Positions 12,123 through 22,238 of a stretch of DNA of 64,000 nt are shown here, piece after piece. This DNA is from Aquimonas voraii (lineage in GTDB: Bacteria; Pseudomonadota; Gammaproteobacteria; Xanthomonadales; Xanthomonadaceae): the NCBI RefSeq assembly GCF_900101825.1, contig NZ_FNAG01000002.1, positions 620,001-684,000 of the forward strand, in the 5' to 3' direction. Position numbers and translations under genes: made by a program. The notes under the pieces were generated by a model, which saw only the letters and a program-made list of their open reading frames with translations, ran no database searches and was not told where the DNA came from. How positions within the stretch are numbered: the first letter of the stretch is position 1; every line of letters begins with the position of its first letter.

Positions 12123-12422
12123 GGCCGTGCTCCTCATGAGAGGCGGAACAGGAGTTCCGCTGGTCGGAGTAGCGGCCGGGCCTTCGGAAACTTTAGGGCA
12201 ACACTGATCAAGTCCATCCTGGCCTTGATCAGTGATCGCGAGTCCGGCACAGGTCCGGACTCGCTTTCGCTGGATCAAGCACTTACCTGCTCGATCCGCG
12301 GGCGCGCCCTCCTTGGCGCGCGACAACGCCGAATTCTTCAGCCTTGCCTTGGCCGCGGATTTCGCGGATCCGCGCAGCCGCGCTGCTACGCTTCGGTGCT
12401 TGCCTATGCGATGGATGCCTGC
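12123..12422. other. Divergent promoter region between the EF-hand gene and the acyl-CoA dehydrogenase gene
   Basis: About 300 bp with no convincing gene. It must carry the promoters for both flanking genes. The only clear structure is the inverted repeat at 12202-12234, listed separately. Confidence 0.5.
12202..12234. repeat. Perfect 11-bp inverted repeat
   Basis: The arms cactgatcaag (12202-12212) and cttgatcagtg (12224-12234) are exact reverse complements with an 11-nt spacer. The spacing of about two helical turns between centres fits a dimeric repressor operator as well as an RNA hairpin. There is no T-run. Confidence 0.55.
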
Positions 12423-14225
12423 ATGACTCCGAGCCCCCTGGTCGATTTGCGCAACCAGCACTTCATGCTCCACCAGGTGCTCGACCTGCCGGCCCTGCTG
12501 CGCCTGCCGGCCTTCGCCGAGCACGGCGAGGACTCGTTGGCGGCCGTGCTGGACGCCGCCCACGCGCTGGCCGCTGAGGTCTTCCTGCCGCAGGCCGCCG
12601 AGGCCGACCGCGAGGAGCCGCGCTTCGTCGAGGGCGAGGTGCTGCTGCCGGCATCGACCCGCGAGGTGACCCGCGCCTATGCCGAGGGCGGCTTCAACGC
12701 CGCTGCCGCACCTGTCGAGCACGGTGGCCTGGGCCTGCCCTACACGGTGGCGCTGGCCGCCGACGGCCTGTTCATGGGCGCCAACACCGCCGCGGCGGGC
12801 TACGGACTGCTGACCCGCGGTGCGGCGCATCTGCTGCTGGCCCACGGCTCGCCCGAACAGATCCGCCGCTACGCCGAGCCCCTGCTGGCCGGGCGCTTCT
12901 TCGGCACGATGTGCCTGTCCGAGCCGCAGGCTGGCAGCTCGCTGGGCGACATCCGCACGCGCGCGATCCCGCAGGCCGACGGCAGCTACCGCCTGGAGGG
13001 TCAGAAGATGTGGATCTCCAGCGGCGAGCACACGCTGGGCGAAACCATCATCCACCTCGTACTGGCGCGCATCGAGGGCGCGCCGGCCGGCACCCGCGGC
13101 ATCAGCCTGTTCGCGGTGCCGCGCAACCACATCGGCGCCGATGGGCAAGTCGGCGAGCGCAACGATGTGCAGCTGGCCGGCCTGAACCACAAGCTGGGGC
13201 AGCGCGGCATCGTCAACACGGTGCTGAAGTTCGGCGAGCGCGGCGAGTGCGTGGCCGAGCTGGTCGGCCAGCCGCAGCAGGGCCTGGCGGCGATGTTCCA
13301 CATGATGAACGAGGCGCGGATCGGCGTCGGCATCGGCGCGGTCATGCTGGCCTACCGCGGCTATCTGTATGCGCTGCAGTACGCCCGCGAGCGTCTGCAG
13401 GGGCGGCCGGTGGATAACCGCGACCCGGAATCCAAGCCCGTCGCCATCATCGAGCACGCCGACGTGCGCCGCCTGCTGCTGCGCCAACGCGCCCTGGTCG
13501 AAGGTGGCTACGCGCTGTGCCTGTACGCGGCCAGCCTGGTCGACCTGAAAGCGCACGCGGTGAACGAAAGCGAGCGCGAGGAAGCCGGCCGCCTGCTCGA
13601 CCTGCTGACCCCCATCGTCAAGGGCTGGTGCTCGGAGTTCGGCGTGCAGGCCTCCGACCACGCCATCCAGGTGCTGGGTGGCTACGGCTACACCCGCGAA
13701 TACCCGGTCGAGCAGCTCTGGCGCGACAACCGCCTGAACCCGATCCACGAGGGCACCAACGGCATCCAGGCCATCGACCTGCTGGCGCGCAAGGCGCTGG
13801 CCGATCAGGGCGCGGCCCTGCGCCTGCTCGGCCAGCGCATCGAGGCCACGCTGTCGGCAGCGGCCCTGCACCCCGACTGGATCGAAGCCACGGTGATGCT
13901 GCGCGTGCTGACCCAGAAGGTCGGCGTCACCGCCGCCAGCGTCGCCAGCCGCATGCAGCGCGGCGAGGCCGGCCTGGCGCTCGCCAACGCGAGCCACTAC
14001 CTGCACGCCGCCGGCCACGCCGTGGTCGGCTGGCTGTGGCTGAAGCAGGCGCTCGTCGCGCAGCAGCAGCTCGACGCGGGGCAGGGCGACGCTGACTTCC
14101 TGCGCGGCAAGCTGCAGACCTGCCGCTACTTCCTCAAGCAGGAGCTGCCGACGGCGATGCACGCGATCGGTCTGGTGGCTGGCTTCGAGGACTCGTTCTT
14201 CGCGATGCGCGGGGAGTGGTTCTGA
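12423..14225 (+). CDS. Acyl-CoA dehydrogenase (DmdC-like, about 600 residues)
   Basis: Start ATG 12423 (ATG 12411 is an alternative). The 600-residue enzyme has the acyl-CoA dehydrogenase N-terminal, middle and C-terminal domains. Visible motifs are the FGTMCLSEPQAGSSLGDIRT FAD-binding strand, QKMWISSGEH, HKLGQRG and the VLGGYGYTREYPVEQLWRD segment. A further C-terminal domain of about 100 residues is typical of the long DmdC-type subfamily. It oxidises an acyl-CoA to the enoyl-CoA, passing electrons to ETF, in fatty-acid or related acyl breakdown. The exact acyl substrate is not evident, and no other beta-oxidation gene is adjacent. Confidence 0.9.
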   Translation: MTPSPLVDLRNQHFMLHQVLDLPALLRLPAFAEHGEDSLAAVLDAAHALAAEVFLPQAAEADREEPRFVEGEVLLPASTREVTRAYAEGGFNAAAAPVEHGGLGLPYTVALAADGLFMGANTAAAGYGLLTRGAAHLLLAHGSPEQIRRYAEPLLAGRFFGTMCLSEPQAGSSLGDIRTRAIPQADGSYRLEGQKMWISSGEHTLGETIIHLVLARIEGAPAGTRGISLFAVPRNHIGADGQVGERNDVQLAGLNHKLGQRGIVNTVLKFGERGECVAELVGQPQQGLAAMFHMMNEARIGVGIGAVMLAYRGYLYALQYARERLQGRPVDNRDPESKPVAIIEHADVRRLLLRQRALVEGGYALCLYAASLVDLKAHAVNESEREEAGRLLDLLTPIVKGWCSEFGVQASDHAIQVLGGYGYTREYPVEQLWRDNRLNPIHEGTNGIQAIDLLARKALADQGAALRLLGQRIEATLSAAALHPDWIEATVMLRVLTQKVGVTAASVASRMQRGEAGLALANASHYLHAAGHAVVGWLWLKQALVAQQQLDAGQGDADFLRGKLQTCRYFLKQELPTAMHAIGLVAGFEDSFFAMRGEWF

Positions 14226-14331
14226 AGCGATGCAGAATCCGGCGGACCCCGTTCGCAGGTGACCGCAGCCTTTCGGCGTGCCTGCTTATAGGCAAGCACG
14301 CCCAGCGGCATCTGCAGCGGAAGCGGCCGAC

Positions 14332-15978
14332 TCAGCGCACCCGCGAGCCTGCTATCGGATAGTCGGCAGCCTGGCCGAACGGGATCGACCAGACGCTCGC
14401 GGTGTTGCCGCTTGGGCGGACTTGGAACGCGCTGTCGCCGGGCGTCGAACTGCTCCGCCAGATCCCGTGGTCACTCACTCCGTCGCCGTCGTAGTCGCCG
14501 CTGATGCTGGCGTCGCCCGTGATGCCGAATACCACCACCGGCGCCTCCACTCCGGTCTGCGAATCGCGGCTGCGCAACTCGCGGTTGCCGCTGACCGTCC
14601 GGCGCACGGTGACATCGGCCCAGGATGAGCCGACGTGACTGCCCGGAATCAGAAAGTCCGTCGCCAAGCCGAGCACGAAGCTCGAGAACTGCGCGCCGGA
14701 CGATGCGTTGAGCATGCGGAAGCGTGCGTTGGCTGGCGTGGTCGTGTCGGGCTCCTGCACCACCACATCGGCAAGGCCATCGCCGCTGTAGTCAAAGCCG
14801 CTGATCGCGAATTGATCGCCGCTCACGCCGGTTCCGGTACCGATCACGCCGACGCTGCCATTGCTGGAACGCAGGTAGCGGAGCTGCAGGGGGCCATCAG
14901 GGGAGCCGAAAGGCGGACTGCGGTAGACCGCCAGGTCGTCGATGCCGTCACCATCGTAATCGCCGCTCTGCGTGGGGTCGTCGCCGGTCTGCCCGAAGAC
15001 CACCTCGCGCACGGCACCGTTGCGGGAGGACAGTCTCACCTGAAAACGGCCACTTTCGTTCGGCCCCGGCGTCCACACCGCAGGGTCGGCGATCCGATCG
15101 CCATCCAGGTCGAAGCTGTCGATGAAGTCAGATGTCGCGTTGCCGAGATTGAAGGTGAGCTCGGTCGCGGCCGCTGTTCCGTTGCCGAGATTCTCGCGGA
15201 TGATCCAGCCAACGGTGCCGCCGTTGCTGCGAGCGATCGCGTAGTCGGTCAGCCCGTCGCCGGTGAAGTCGGCCTGCACCTTGTTGACGCAGTGCGCCGG
15301 CGCCAGCGCGCCAAGCGCAAGCTTGGCTTCGGGCGCGAGGGCTGCAGCGGCTTCGAAGCCGTTGGCGAATATGGACGGGCCCTGCATGTCCAGCGTCAGG
15401 GTGCTGGTGTCGATCGTGCCGACATCGCCGTTGACCGCATCGGTCACCACCAGTGTCCATGTCCCGTTGACCTCGGCCGCCGTCAGGCCACCGAACACCC
15501 CGCGCAGCGAGGTCGGGCAGCCGCCCGCGTTGGATCGGCCCGAAGCGCCCCGCGAGGTGGTGCGATAAGTCCCCGAGCCGAGGGTCCCGTTGGTATCGAT
15601 CGCGGTCAGTGCGGGCACCAAGTCAGGGCGACCGAGGTCGCTGAAGGCATAGGTGCCGCCAAAGTTGGAGCTGTCGCCAAAAGTGGACACGCGCCCAGCA
15701 CCCGGACGACCGAAGATCACCAAGCGTGCCGTCCCGCCCGGAGATATCAGGGTCGCGGTCAAGTCGCCCGCAAAGGTGTGGCTCAGGTTGGTGGTCAACT
15801 CGACGCCCCTCAGCGTGCCCACCAGGCCCGAAACCGCGAAGGTGACGACGCGACCGTTGACGACATCGTTGTCCGGAATGGCGCCGGTGTTGCCCCCGGG
15901 GAAACTCACCGGCACCGCGACGACGGTGCTTGCCGCAAGTCCGAAAGCCACTCCCAGCACAATGTTCAACGGGCGCAT
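14332..15978 (-). CDS. Secreted P-domain / FG-GAP repeat protein
   Basis: Start ATG 15978 with GGGAG upstream. The 548-residue product begins with a signal peptide (MRPLNIVLGVAFGLAAS, cleavage near VVAVP). Residues about 25-200 form a proprotein-convertase P domain: jelly-roll segments LSHTFAGDLTATLISPGG and NGTWTLVVTDAVNGDVGTID. A short IFANGFE motif follows, then four to five FG-GAP/VCBS-like repeats with DxDxDG loops (DFTGDGLTDYAIA, DLDGDRIADPA, DYDGDGIDDLAVY, DYSGDGLADVV). The repeats probably form a calcium-stabilised propeller. No protease domain is present. IFANGFE recurs at the C-terminus of the TolB-like neighbour (as IFENGFE). Confidence 0.85.
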   Translation of the reverse strand: MRPLNIVLGVAFGLAASTVVAVPVSFPGGNTGAIPDNDVVNGRVVTFAVSGLVGTLRGVELTTNLSHTFAGDLTATLISPGGTARLVIFGRPGAGRVSTFGDSSNFGGTYAFSDLGRPDLVPALTAIDTNGTLGSGTYRTTSRGASGRSNAGGCPTSLRGVFGGLTAAEVNGTWTLVVTDAVNGDVGTIDTSTLTLDMQGPSIFANGFEAAAALAPEAKLALGALAPAHCVNKVQADFTGDGLTDYAIARSNGGTVGWIIRENLGNGTAAATELTFNLGNATSDFIDSFDLDGDRIADPAVWTPGPNESGRFQVRLSSRNGAVREVVFGQTGDDPTQSGDYDGDGIDDLAVYRSPPFGSPDGPLQLRYLRSSNGSVGVIGTGTGVSGDQFAISGFDYSGDGLADVVVQEPDTTTPANARFRMLNASSGAQFSSFVLGLATDFLIPGSHVGSSWADVTVRRTVSGNRELRSRDSQTGVEAPVVVFGITGDASISGDYDGDGVSDHGIWRSSSTPGDSAFQVRPSGNTASVWSIPFGQAADYPIAGSRVR

Positions 15979-16227
15979 GGAACGTCTCCCATGAGGGCGC
16001 GGTCGCGGATGCCGGGCCGACCCCGGTCGCCCGCGCACGCCCGATCATACGCCGCCGGAAATGGCAGGTAAGGGCCTCGTTGGGGCCGCCGGCTGACCCG
16101 CACTCGGCAAGGGCGGTCCGCTGCGGAGCCCCTTCCTTGGAGAGGCCTGACCAAAGACGAGGTGTGCTGGGGTGCTCCCGTGGGGAGTGAACCGCCCCGG
16201 GGAATCCCGGAGACTCCTTGGTGTGAG

Positions 16228-17123
<896 letters not shown>

Positions 17124-17127
<4 letters not shown>

Positions 17128-17447
17128 TGTTTGAAACGGCGGTCGAGCTCTGCCTGGGCAAAATTGGCGCAGGCTTTGCGCAGGATCTCGTTCGCCTGCC
17201 GCAGCTCGCGCACCTCGCGCTCCAGTTGCTTGATCCGATGGGCCTCGTCGGTCGTGGTGCCGGGCCGCTTGCCAGCATCGTGCTCAGCCTGCCGAACCCA
17301 GCGCCGCAGCGTCTCGGCCGTGCATCCGATCTTGGCTGCCACCGAACTGATCGCAGCCTATTGGGAGCCATGCCCGTTCTGGTGTTCAAGAACCGGACGA
17401 ACCGCCTGCTCGCGTGTCTCGGGGGAGTAGTTTTCCGACTTTCTCAT
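17124..17447 (-). pseudogene. IS3-family transposase OrfA (helix-turn-helix), nonsense-mutated
   Basis: Start ATG 17447. The 107-codon frame reads MRKSENYSPETREQAVRPVL, a TAG at about 17358-17360 (following HGSQ, where related OrfA proteins have tryptophan), then AAKIGCTAETLRRWVRQAEHD (HTH) and the leucine-zipper-like IKQLEREVRELRQANEILRK. OrfA normally dimerises and binds the IS ends and is joined to OrfB by frameshifting. Confidence 0.87.
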
Positions 17448-17594
17448 CGCTCGATCCTCGCAAAGGAAGGAGCCTCCGGAAAAGCCGGGGCGGTTCAGGG
17501 CCTGCCGCTGGTGTTGGTGAGGCAGCGGCAGGGCAGAGCACGCGCCTCGCAAGACAATGCCCCGGCATCACCGCACCGGTCGAGCGGCCTGCCT

Positions 17595-19292
17595 CTACTC
17601 GAAGCCGTTCTCGAAGATCTGTCCCGGTTGCCAGGCGCCGACATTGGTGACGCTGAAGATCTCGATCACGTCATCGGTGTCCTGGTCGCCGCGGTAGACC
17701 ACGGTGTTGCTGTCGGGCGCGATCTCGAAGCTGAAGATGTTGCCTCCGCTCACCACCGGCGCGTTCAGCTTCTCCGCCGAACCGCCGAGTAGGGGGATGC
17801 GGTAAAGCTCGAGGGTGCCGGGTGTGTCCTGATCGGCGGTGTAGAGCACCCATTGATTGTCCGGACTGATACTGAAGTCGCTCAGGCCGCTGCCTTCGGC
17901 GAAGCCTGTGGCCAGCGTCTGCACCGGTCCACCGTCGATCGGCGCGCTGAACAGTCCGTTGGGCGGAGAGCTGTCTCCCTGGGGCGAAGCGCTGGCCTTG
18001 CTAGGTCTCGGCGCAATCGCGCCGCGGGGGAAGGTGGTGTAGACCACCAAGCTGCCGTCATGGCTGAGCTGGAAGGACAAGACTTCGTCCGTGCTGGGTA
18101 GCGGTGCGTTGAGTCGTGTCACCGGGCCGCCCACCGTTGGCACGCTGAACAACTCGTTGGGCTCTGATTCGCTGAAGGTCTGGTACACGACGGTGCTGCC
18201 GTCGGCGCTGATCTCATACAACGAATCAACAATCTGTCCGGGCAGCAGAGGCGGGTTGAGTCGGGTGACGGTGCCCCCTTCGATCGGCACGCTGTACAGC
18301 TCGACCTCATCGTTGGTGTCCTGATCCGCGGTGTAGACCACCCGGCTTCCATCCGGCGAGATCATGCGGTAGCGCTCGAAGCCGAGGAAGTTGATCCGGC
18401 CCCCGTCGACCAGCGGTGGCGTGAGCCGCGTGGCGGGGCCACCCTGCGCCGGGACGCTGTACAACGCCCGCCTGCCCAGGGTCCCTTCGGTCACGGCGAA
18501 GACCACCGTACTGCCGTCCGGACTGAATTCGAAGTTCTCGTCTCCGACATCGGCGTCGCTGGGCAGGGGCGGGTTGAGCTTGGTGACGCTGCCGCCGCCA
18601 ATCGGCACGCTGAAGAGCTCGAACACGTCGTGCGTGTCCTGATCGGCGCGGTAGATCACCGTGCTGCCGTCGGGGCTGATGCGTCCCGAGCCGACGCTGT
18701 TGCCGCCGGGGGTCATGGGCGCATTGAGGCGCGTCACGCTGCCGCCCGCGACGGGCACGCTGTACATCTCGCGAACGTTGTCGGTGTCCTGGTCGGCGTT
18801 GTAGACCACCGTGCTGCCATCCGGACTCAGTTGGAAGGAGAACACGATGCCGCCCGCAGGCAGGGGCCGGTTGAGGCGTACCGGGGGTCCGCCCCCGACC
18901 GGCACGCTGAACAGGTTTCCGTTGGCACGAAAGACCGCCGCGGCGCTGTCGGCCGTGATCCGGGTGATGACGCTGAAGACGCCGCTGCCTCCGACCGGTG
19001 GATTGAGCTTGATCGGTGTGCTGCCGCCACCGATCGGAACGCTGAAGAGCTCGGTCCGGCCATCGATGTCCTGATCTGCCGCATACAGGACGGTGCGTCC
19101 GTCCGGGCTGATGATCGGGAAGCTGACGTCTCCGCCCTCGGTCAGCGGAGCGTTGAGCTTGATCGGCGGATCCGCGGCGAGGCCGAGCGCGGGCAGCAAG
19201 GCCAGCGCGCCCACGCACAATCCGACCCGCGATGCCCGGGCCAGAACGAGTCGGCGTGGCATCGACGCCGGGCGAAGGTGGATGGCATGCAT
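17595..19292 (-). CDS. Secreted TolB-like/WD40-type beta-propeller protein
   Basis: Start ATG 19292 with AGGAGG upstream. The 565-residue product has a signal peptide (basic MPRRLVLARASR, then LCVGALALLPALGLAA). About nine PD40/TolB-like repeats follow. Each carries an ISPDGxTVVYxADQDxD-type strand and a LFSVPIGGGSVTKLN-type strand, including ISPDGRTVLYAADQDID, ISPDGSTVIYRADQDT and ISPDGSRVVYTADQDTN. It ends in GQIFENGFE. TolB-type propellers bind proteins or glycans; the partner is unknown. Its first 22 codons and upstream region are duplicated at 22712-23087. Confidence 0.85.
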   Translation of the reverse strand: MHAIHLRPASMPRRLVLARASRVGLCVGALALLPALGLAADPPIKLNAPLTEGGDVSFPIISPDGRTVLYAADQDIDGRTELFSVPIGGGSTPIKLNPPVGGSGVFSVITRITADSAAAVFRANGNLFSVPVGGGPPVRLNRPLPAGGIVFSFQLSPDGSTVVYNADQDTDNVREMYSVPVAGGSVTRLNAPMTPGGNSVGSGRISPDGSTVIYRADQDTHDVFELFSVPIGGGSVTKLNPPLPSDADVGDENFEFSPDGSTVVFAVTEGTLGRRALYSVPAQGGPATRLTPPLVDGGRINFLGFERYRMISPDGSRVVYTADQDTNDEVELYSVPIEGGTVTRLNPPLLPGQIVDSLYEISADGSTVVYQTFSESEPNELFSVPTVGGPVTRLNAPLPSTDEVLSFQLSHDGSLVVYTTFPRGAIAPRPSKASASPQGDSSPPNGLFSAPIDGGPVQTLATGFAEGSGLSDFSISPDNQWVLYTADQDTPGTLELYRIPLLGGSAEKLNAPVVSGGNIFSFEIAPDSNTVVYRGDQDTDDVIEIFSVTNVGAWQPGQIFENGFE

Positions 19293-19585
19293 GGCGACTC
19301 CCTCCTGAGGAAAACACGAGGGTGACGCGCGCTGACGCGGATGACACCTGCGCCAGGCGAGTCATCGGCCCTGTCGAAAGTGGGTGTTGCTGGACTGCGG
19401 GGCATGCAGGGCCGTTGCCAAGTCAGGGCGCAGAGCACATTCTCGGGCTGGCCTCAGGGGAGCTGACCGTCAACCCAGATTGCGCAGTCAATCGTCTCCC
19501 AGAAGTGCACCCTGACTGCTGTTCTTGCTGTTCTTGCTCGGAACCTCCTCAACCCGGAAGAAGTGAACCTGACCCCGTTCTTAGC
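19227..19585. repeat. Direct duplication 1, copy 1 (5' end of the TolB-like gene and its upstream region)
   Basis: Covers the first 22 codons of the TolB-like gene, its ribosome binding site and about 290 bp upstream. It matches 22712-23087 almost base for base, with point changes and a short microsatellite difference (ctgttcttg repeats) near the right end. Both copies end in gaagtgaacctgacccc followed by gttc and tagc. Confidence 0.92.
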
Positions 19586-19622
19586 CTCAACCCGGAAGAA
19601 GTGAACCTGACCCCGTTCTTAG
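19547..19622. repeat. Perfect 38-bp tandem duplication containing the TGACCCC signature
   Basis: 19547-19584 and 19585-19622 are identical. Each unit contains aacccggaagaagtgaacct followed by gaccccgttcttag. A recent slippage or unequal-exchange event is the simplest explanation. The transposase fragment begins exactly at its right edge. Confidence 0.95.
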
Positions 19623-20077
19623 GCTATCGCTACATCGAGCTGAACCCGGTACGCGCGGGCAGGGTGCCGGGGGCCCGCGAGTACCCTTGGTCCAGCCACG
19701 CCCGCAATGCCTACGGCAGCCACGATCCGGGCGTCACCCCACATGTCGCGTACCTGCGACTCGGCAGCACCGACGACGAACGCCCACGCGCCTACCGGCA
19801 ACTCATCGCAGAAGCCCTCGACCCCCAGGACACTGCCGACCTGCGCGCCCACACCCAACAGCAACGCGTCTGGGGGAGTGACCGTTTGCGCGCGCAGATC
19901 GAAGCCCTCACCCAGCGCGCCACCACAGTCCGTCCCCGCGGCCGCCCCAGATCACCCGAAAATGACCCTGGCCCCATTGATCCGGTGGCGTGGGGCAGGG
20001 AGCATGTGGCAAAACAAGACCCCCCGCGCGGATCTTGCTGGGTTCTGAAACGGAAGCTCCATCCGCGCAGCCGCTGA
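19622..20077 (+). pseudogene. C-terminal fragment of a REP-associated tyrosine (Y1/IS200-like) transposase
   Basis: The open frame starts immediately after the 38-bp repeat with GYRYIELNPVRAGRV, EYPWSSHARNAYG and PHVAYLRLG, then WGSDRLRAQIEAL. These are the conserved C-terminal blocks of RAYT proteins. The N-terminal two thirds, with the HUH and catalytic-Tyr region, are absent. Similarity fades near 19965 and the frame simply runs on to a stop at 20077. There is no start codon or ribosome binding site, so this is a remnant. Confidence 0.8.
20002..20020. repeat. Short repeat gcatgtggcaaaacaagac, copy 1
   Basis: The same 19 bases occur at 22164-22182, where they run directly into ctgacccc; here they run into ccccc. 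It lies just right of the transposase fragment and left of the membrane-protein gene. Confidence 0.85.
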
Positions 20078-20123
20078 GTTCCCTATTTCCTTGCCTACAG
20101 TGCCCATCGAAAACGGAGCCTTT

Positions 20124-20657
20124 GTGCGATTGATTCTGCCCCCCTTCCTAAGCCTGGCCGCGCTTGGATTCCTTGCGAGCCTCGCCACTCACCTGCTTGC
20201 TTTGGCGGGCAGTCTGCCGCCGGGCGGAAACAGCGTGTTCGGGCTTCACATCGGCATCTTCGTGCTCTGGGGTCCTGTGGTCCTGCTGGCCCTTCGAATC
20301 AATTGGGGACAGCGATCCCAGGGTGCCTGGAGAAACGTGCTGGCAGGCTGTCCCACGTGGATGCGCTATGTGACGGCGGGTCTGTTTGTCTATGCCATCG
20401 TCAACTTCTTCCTTGCTTTCACTGAAGTCGACGCGCGGCCCAGTGGCGACGACGCCCTCTCGTCCGCAGTCCTGCGAGGCTTCTCGGGGCACTGGATGCT
20501 CTTCTACGGCGTCGCCTTTGCCGTTCTGTATTCGGTGTACCGCAAACCGGAGCTGGTTCGACGGGCTCGATGCGCAAACGGACACGCGCTCGCGGCCGAC
20601 GATCGCATTTGCGCCACCTGCGGCGTTGCGATCCCCGGCCCGAGAGCCCGCGGTTGA
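20124..20657 (+). CDS. Four-helix membrane protein with a C-terminal zinc ribbon
   Basis: GTG 20124 is preferred because GGAG stands five bases upstream; TTG 20091 and GTG 20100 are alternatives. The 177-residue product has four hydrophobic segments (LSLAALGFLASLATHLLALAG; IGIFVLWGPVVLLAL; YVTAGLFVYAIVNFFLAF; WMLFYGVAFAVLYSVY). It ends in a cytoplasmic zinc-ribbon-like tail, C-x2-GH...C-x2-C (CANGHALAADDRICATCGVA). No family name is recognised. The last 28 codons lie in direct duplication 2, copy A, and are repeated at 21230 in decayed form. Confidence 0.72.
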   Translation: MRLILPPFLSLAALGFLASLATHLLALAGSLPPGGNSVFGLHIGIFVLWGPVVLLALRINWGQRSQGAWRNVLAGCPTWMRYVTAGLFVYAIVNFFLAFTEVDARPSGDDALSSAVLRGFSGHWMLFYGVAFAVLYSVYRKPELVRRARCANGHALAADDRICATCGVAIPGPRARG

Positions 20658-20860
20658 GCGTACTTGCCGCCTTGCGCTTCTCAGCGCTTCAAGAACGGCG
20701 TCCCAAAAAGGGCTCACGGTGGGCCTTAAGAGCCATCCCGCAGGGGATCTGGCAGCCACCAGGGAATGCGCACTTGACTGCCTCCATAGATTGCACTCTC
20801 ATCCCTGTTCTTGTTTTTGTGGTCGCCCAAGCTCAAGGGAGAAGTGAACCTGACCCCCTT
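20574..20860. repeat. Direct duplication 2, copy A (3' end of the zinc-ribbon membrane gene plus downstream)
   Basis: These 287 bp match 21230-21516, with scattered substitutions. The copy starts at gcaaacggacacgcgctcgc, inside the gene, and ends in gaagtgaacctgacccc. Here the coding end is intact. Confidence 0.92.
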
Positions 20861-21229
20861 TTCCACCCCCTTTTCGGAGTGATACTAGAGTGGCACTCGC
20901 TGTGCCGCAAGCCAGACACCCAACGCCACCGAAGCTGCCGCCTTGGCGGTGGAGCGATGCGGTGAGCCACAGCGTGGCCGCAGCATTCTCGGCACGTCCG
21001 ACGGAAGCCGAAGGAGGCTCTGGCTCAGAGAACTTGGGGCCCGCTGCAGCCCGCCATCGATGCCGCGGCCGCGAGTACCAGCGCATCCTCTACGCGCCAC
21101 CTACACGGAAGCCGCAAACCTCGACCACCTGCGCCAGCGCGGGCTAGCACCCAAGCGTGCGGCGGCCATGCGAAAGTTCATGCTGGGGCACAAAGTGAAC
21201 CTGACCCCGTTCTTGCAGACCCCGTTCTT
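20861..21229. other. Spacer with no recognised gene, bordered by TGACCCC signatures
   Basis: About 370 bp follow the signature at 20841-20857 and end with another at 21193-21208. A plus-strand frame reads EAANLDHLRQRGLAPKRAAA near 21110-21180 and could be a fragment of some protein, but I cannot identify it. No start signal is visible. Confidence 0.5.
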
Positions 21230-21516
21230 GCAAACGGACACGCGCTCGCGCCCGACGATCGCTTTTGAGCCACCTGCGGCTTTGCGATCACCGGCCCGAG
21301 AGCCCGCGGCTGAGCGTACTTGCCGCCTTGCGCTTCTCAGCGCTTCAAGAACGGCGTCCCCAAAAGGGTTCAGGGTGGACCTTAAGCGCCGTCCCGCAGG
21401 GGATCTGGCAGCCACCAAAGAATGCGCACTTGACTGCCTCCATAGATTGCACTCTCATCCCTGTTCTCGCTTTTTGTGGTCGCCCAAGCTTAAGGGAGAA
21501 GTGAACCTGACCCCCC
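21230..21516. repeat. Direct duplication 2, copy B
   Basis: Second copy of 20574-20860. The zinc-ribbon codons are no longer in a usable frame here (a TGA appears and cysteine codons are altered), so it is a non-functional copy. It begins straight after a ctgaccccgttcttg signature. Confidence 0.9.
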
Positions 21517-21568
21517 TTCTTGCAGCGTCTTGTGGGGGCTGTCGACAACAGCAACGAGGGAACAGCAC

Positions 21569-22048
21569 ATGGAACGCCCGGGGTTCGCCCGAGATGGCTC
21601 GACCGCGAGAAGGGGTGCAGTCATTGTCTCTGCTCTTGCTATTTCCCTGAGATATGGCAGTGCCTTTGCCATCGCACCCATCGAAGGAGCCATAGAGCGT
21701 GTGGAAGTCCGATATTCCGGCGGCGATCGAATTGCGATCGGGTGCGACGAAAGGGGGTGTGTGATTTCGGTTAGGGTAGCCGGACGACGGTATAGATTCG
21801 ATTTCCCGGAGGGTGCAGCAGGCTCCGCTCTGCTTCCAAAGCAGCTTGTCCTGTTTTCGAGAAGCCATGCTCCGGCTACGTTCTCCTTCCAGGTTGAGAG
21901 CGATTGTTCTGCTTTCCCTGAGAGTGCGACGCCCAGTTATTGCATCATCAACTTTCTGGTTGAGGATGGCGTCATAACGCGCACGAGCGAATGGCAATCC
22001 TCGCTGGGCAAAACGCTTAACTCCACCAGGGCGGTTGACCTCCAGTGA
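21569..22048 (+). CDS. Unrecognised, probably exported small protein
   Basis: ATG 21569 has GAGG nine bases upstream. The 159-residue product starts with a basic region and a hydrophobic stretch (RRGAVIVSALAISLRYGSAFA), which looks like a signal peptide. A beta-rich domain follows with four cysteines (CDERGCV; SDCSAF; YCIINF) that could form two disulfides. No family is recognised. It sits alone in the patchwork, just right of the TGACCCC signature at 21498-21514, and its base composition is less GC-rich than the flanking core genes, suggesting acquisition. Confidence 0.6.
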   Translation: MERPGFARDGSTARRGAVIVSALAISLRYGSAFAIAPIEGAIERVEVRYSGGDRIAIGCDERGCVISVRVAGRRYRFDFPEGAAGSALLPKQLVLFSRSHAPATFSFQVESDCSAFPESATPSYCIINFLVEDGVITRTSEWQSSLGKTLNSTRAVDLQ

Positions 22049-22163
22049 GTACAGTCTGCAACGCTAGCGTCCAAAACGCAGGTCAAAACGTGGGTCGGAG
22101 TACGTTTTCGCAGCAAGCGTGGAGCGGATTTGACAGCCAAAAGTGAACCTGACCCCATTCTTC

Positions 22164-22182
22164 GCATGTGGCAAAACAAGAC
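22164..22182. repeat. Short repeat gcatgtggcaaaacaagac, copy 2
   Basis: Identical to 20002-20020. It follows the aagtgaacctgacccc signature at 22141-22156 and leads into a triple TGACCCCGGATTTTC tandem. Confidence 0.85.
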
Positions 22183-22183
22183 C

Positions 22184-22229
22184 TGACCCCGGATTTTCTT
22201 GACCCCGGATTTTCTGACCCCGGATTTTC
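22184..22229. repeat. Three tandem copies of tgaccccggattttc
   Basis: Units at 22184-22199 (with one extra t), 22200-22214 and 22215-22229. They extend the TGACCCC signature and directly precede the IS3 transposase fragment. Confidence 0.93.
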
Positions 22230-22238
22230 CGCACCGCC

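Noticed and set aside
11010..14162. A 1,050-codon minus-strand reading frame covering the acyl-CoA dehydrogenase
   Set aside because: Only its last part (11010-12122) reads as a protein; the rest is antisense to a clear acyl-CoA dehydrogenase and results from GC-rich codon bias.
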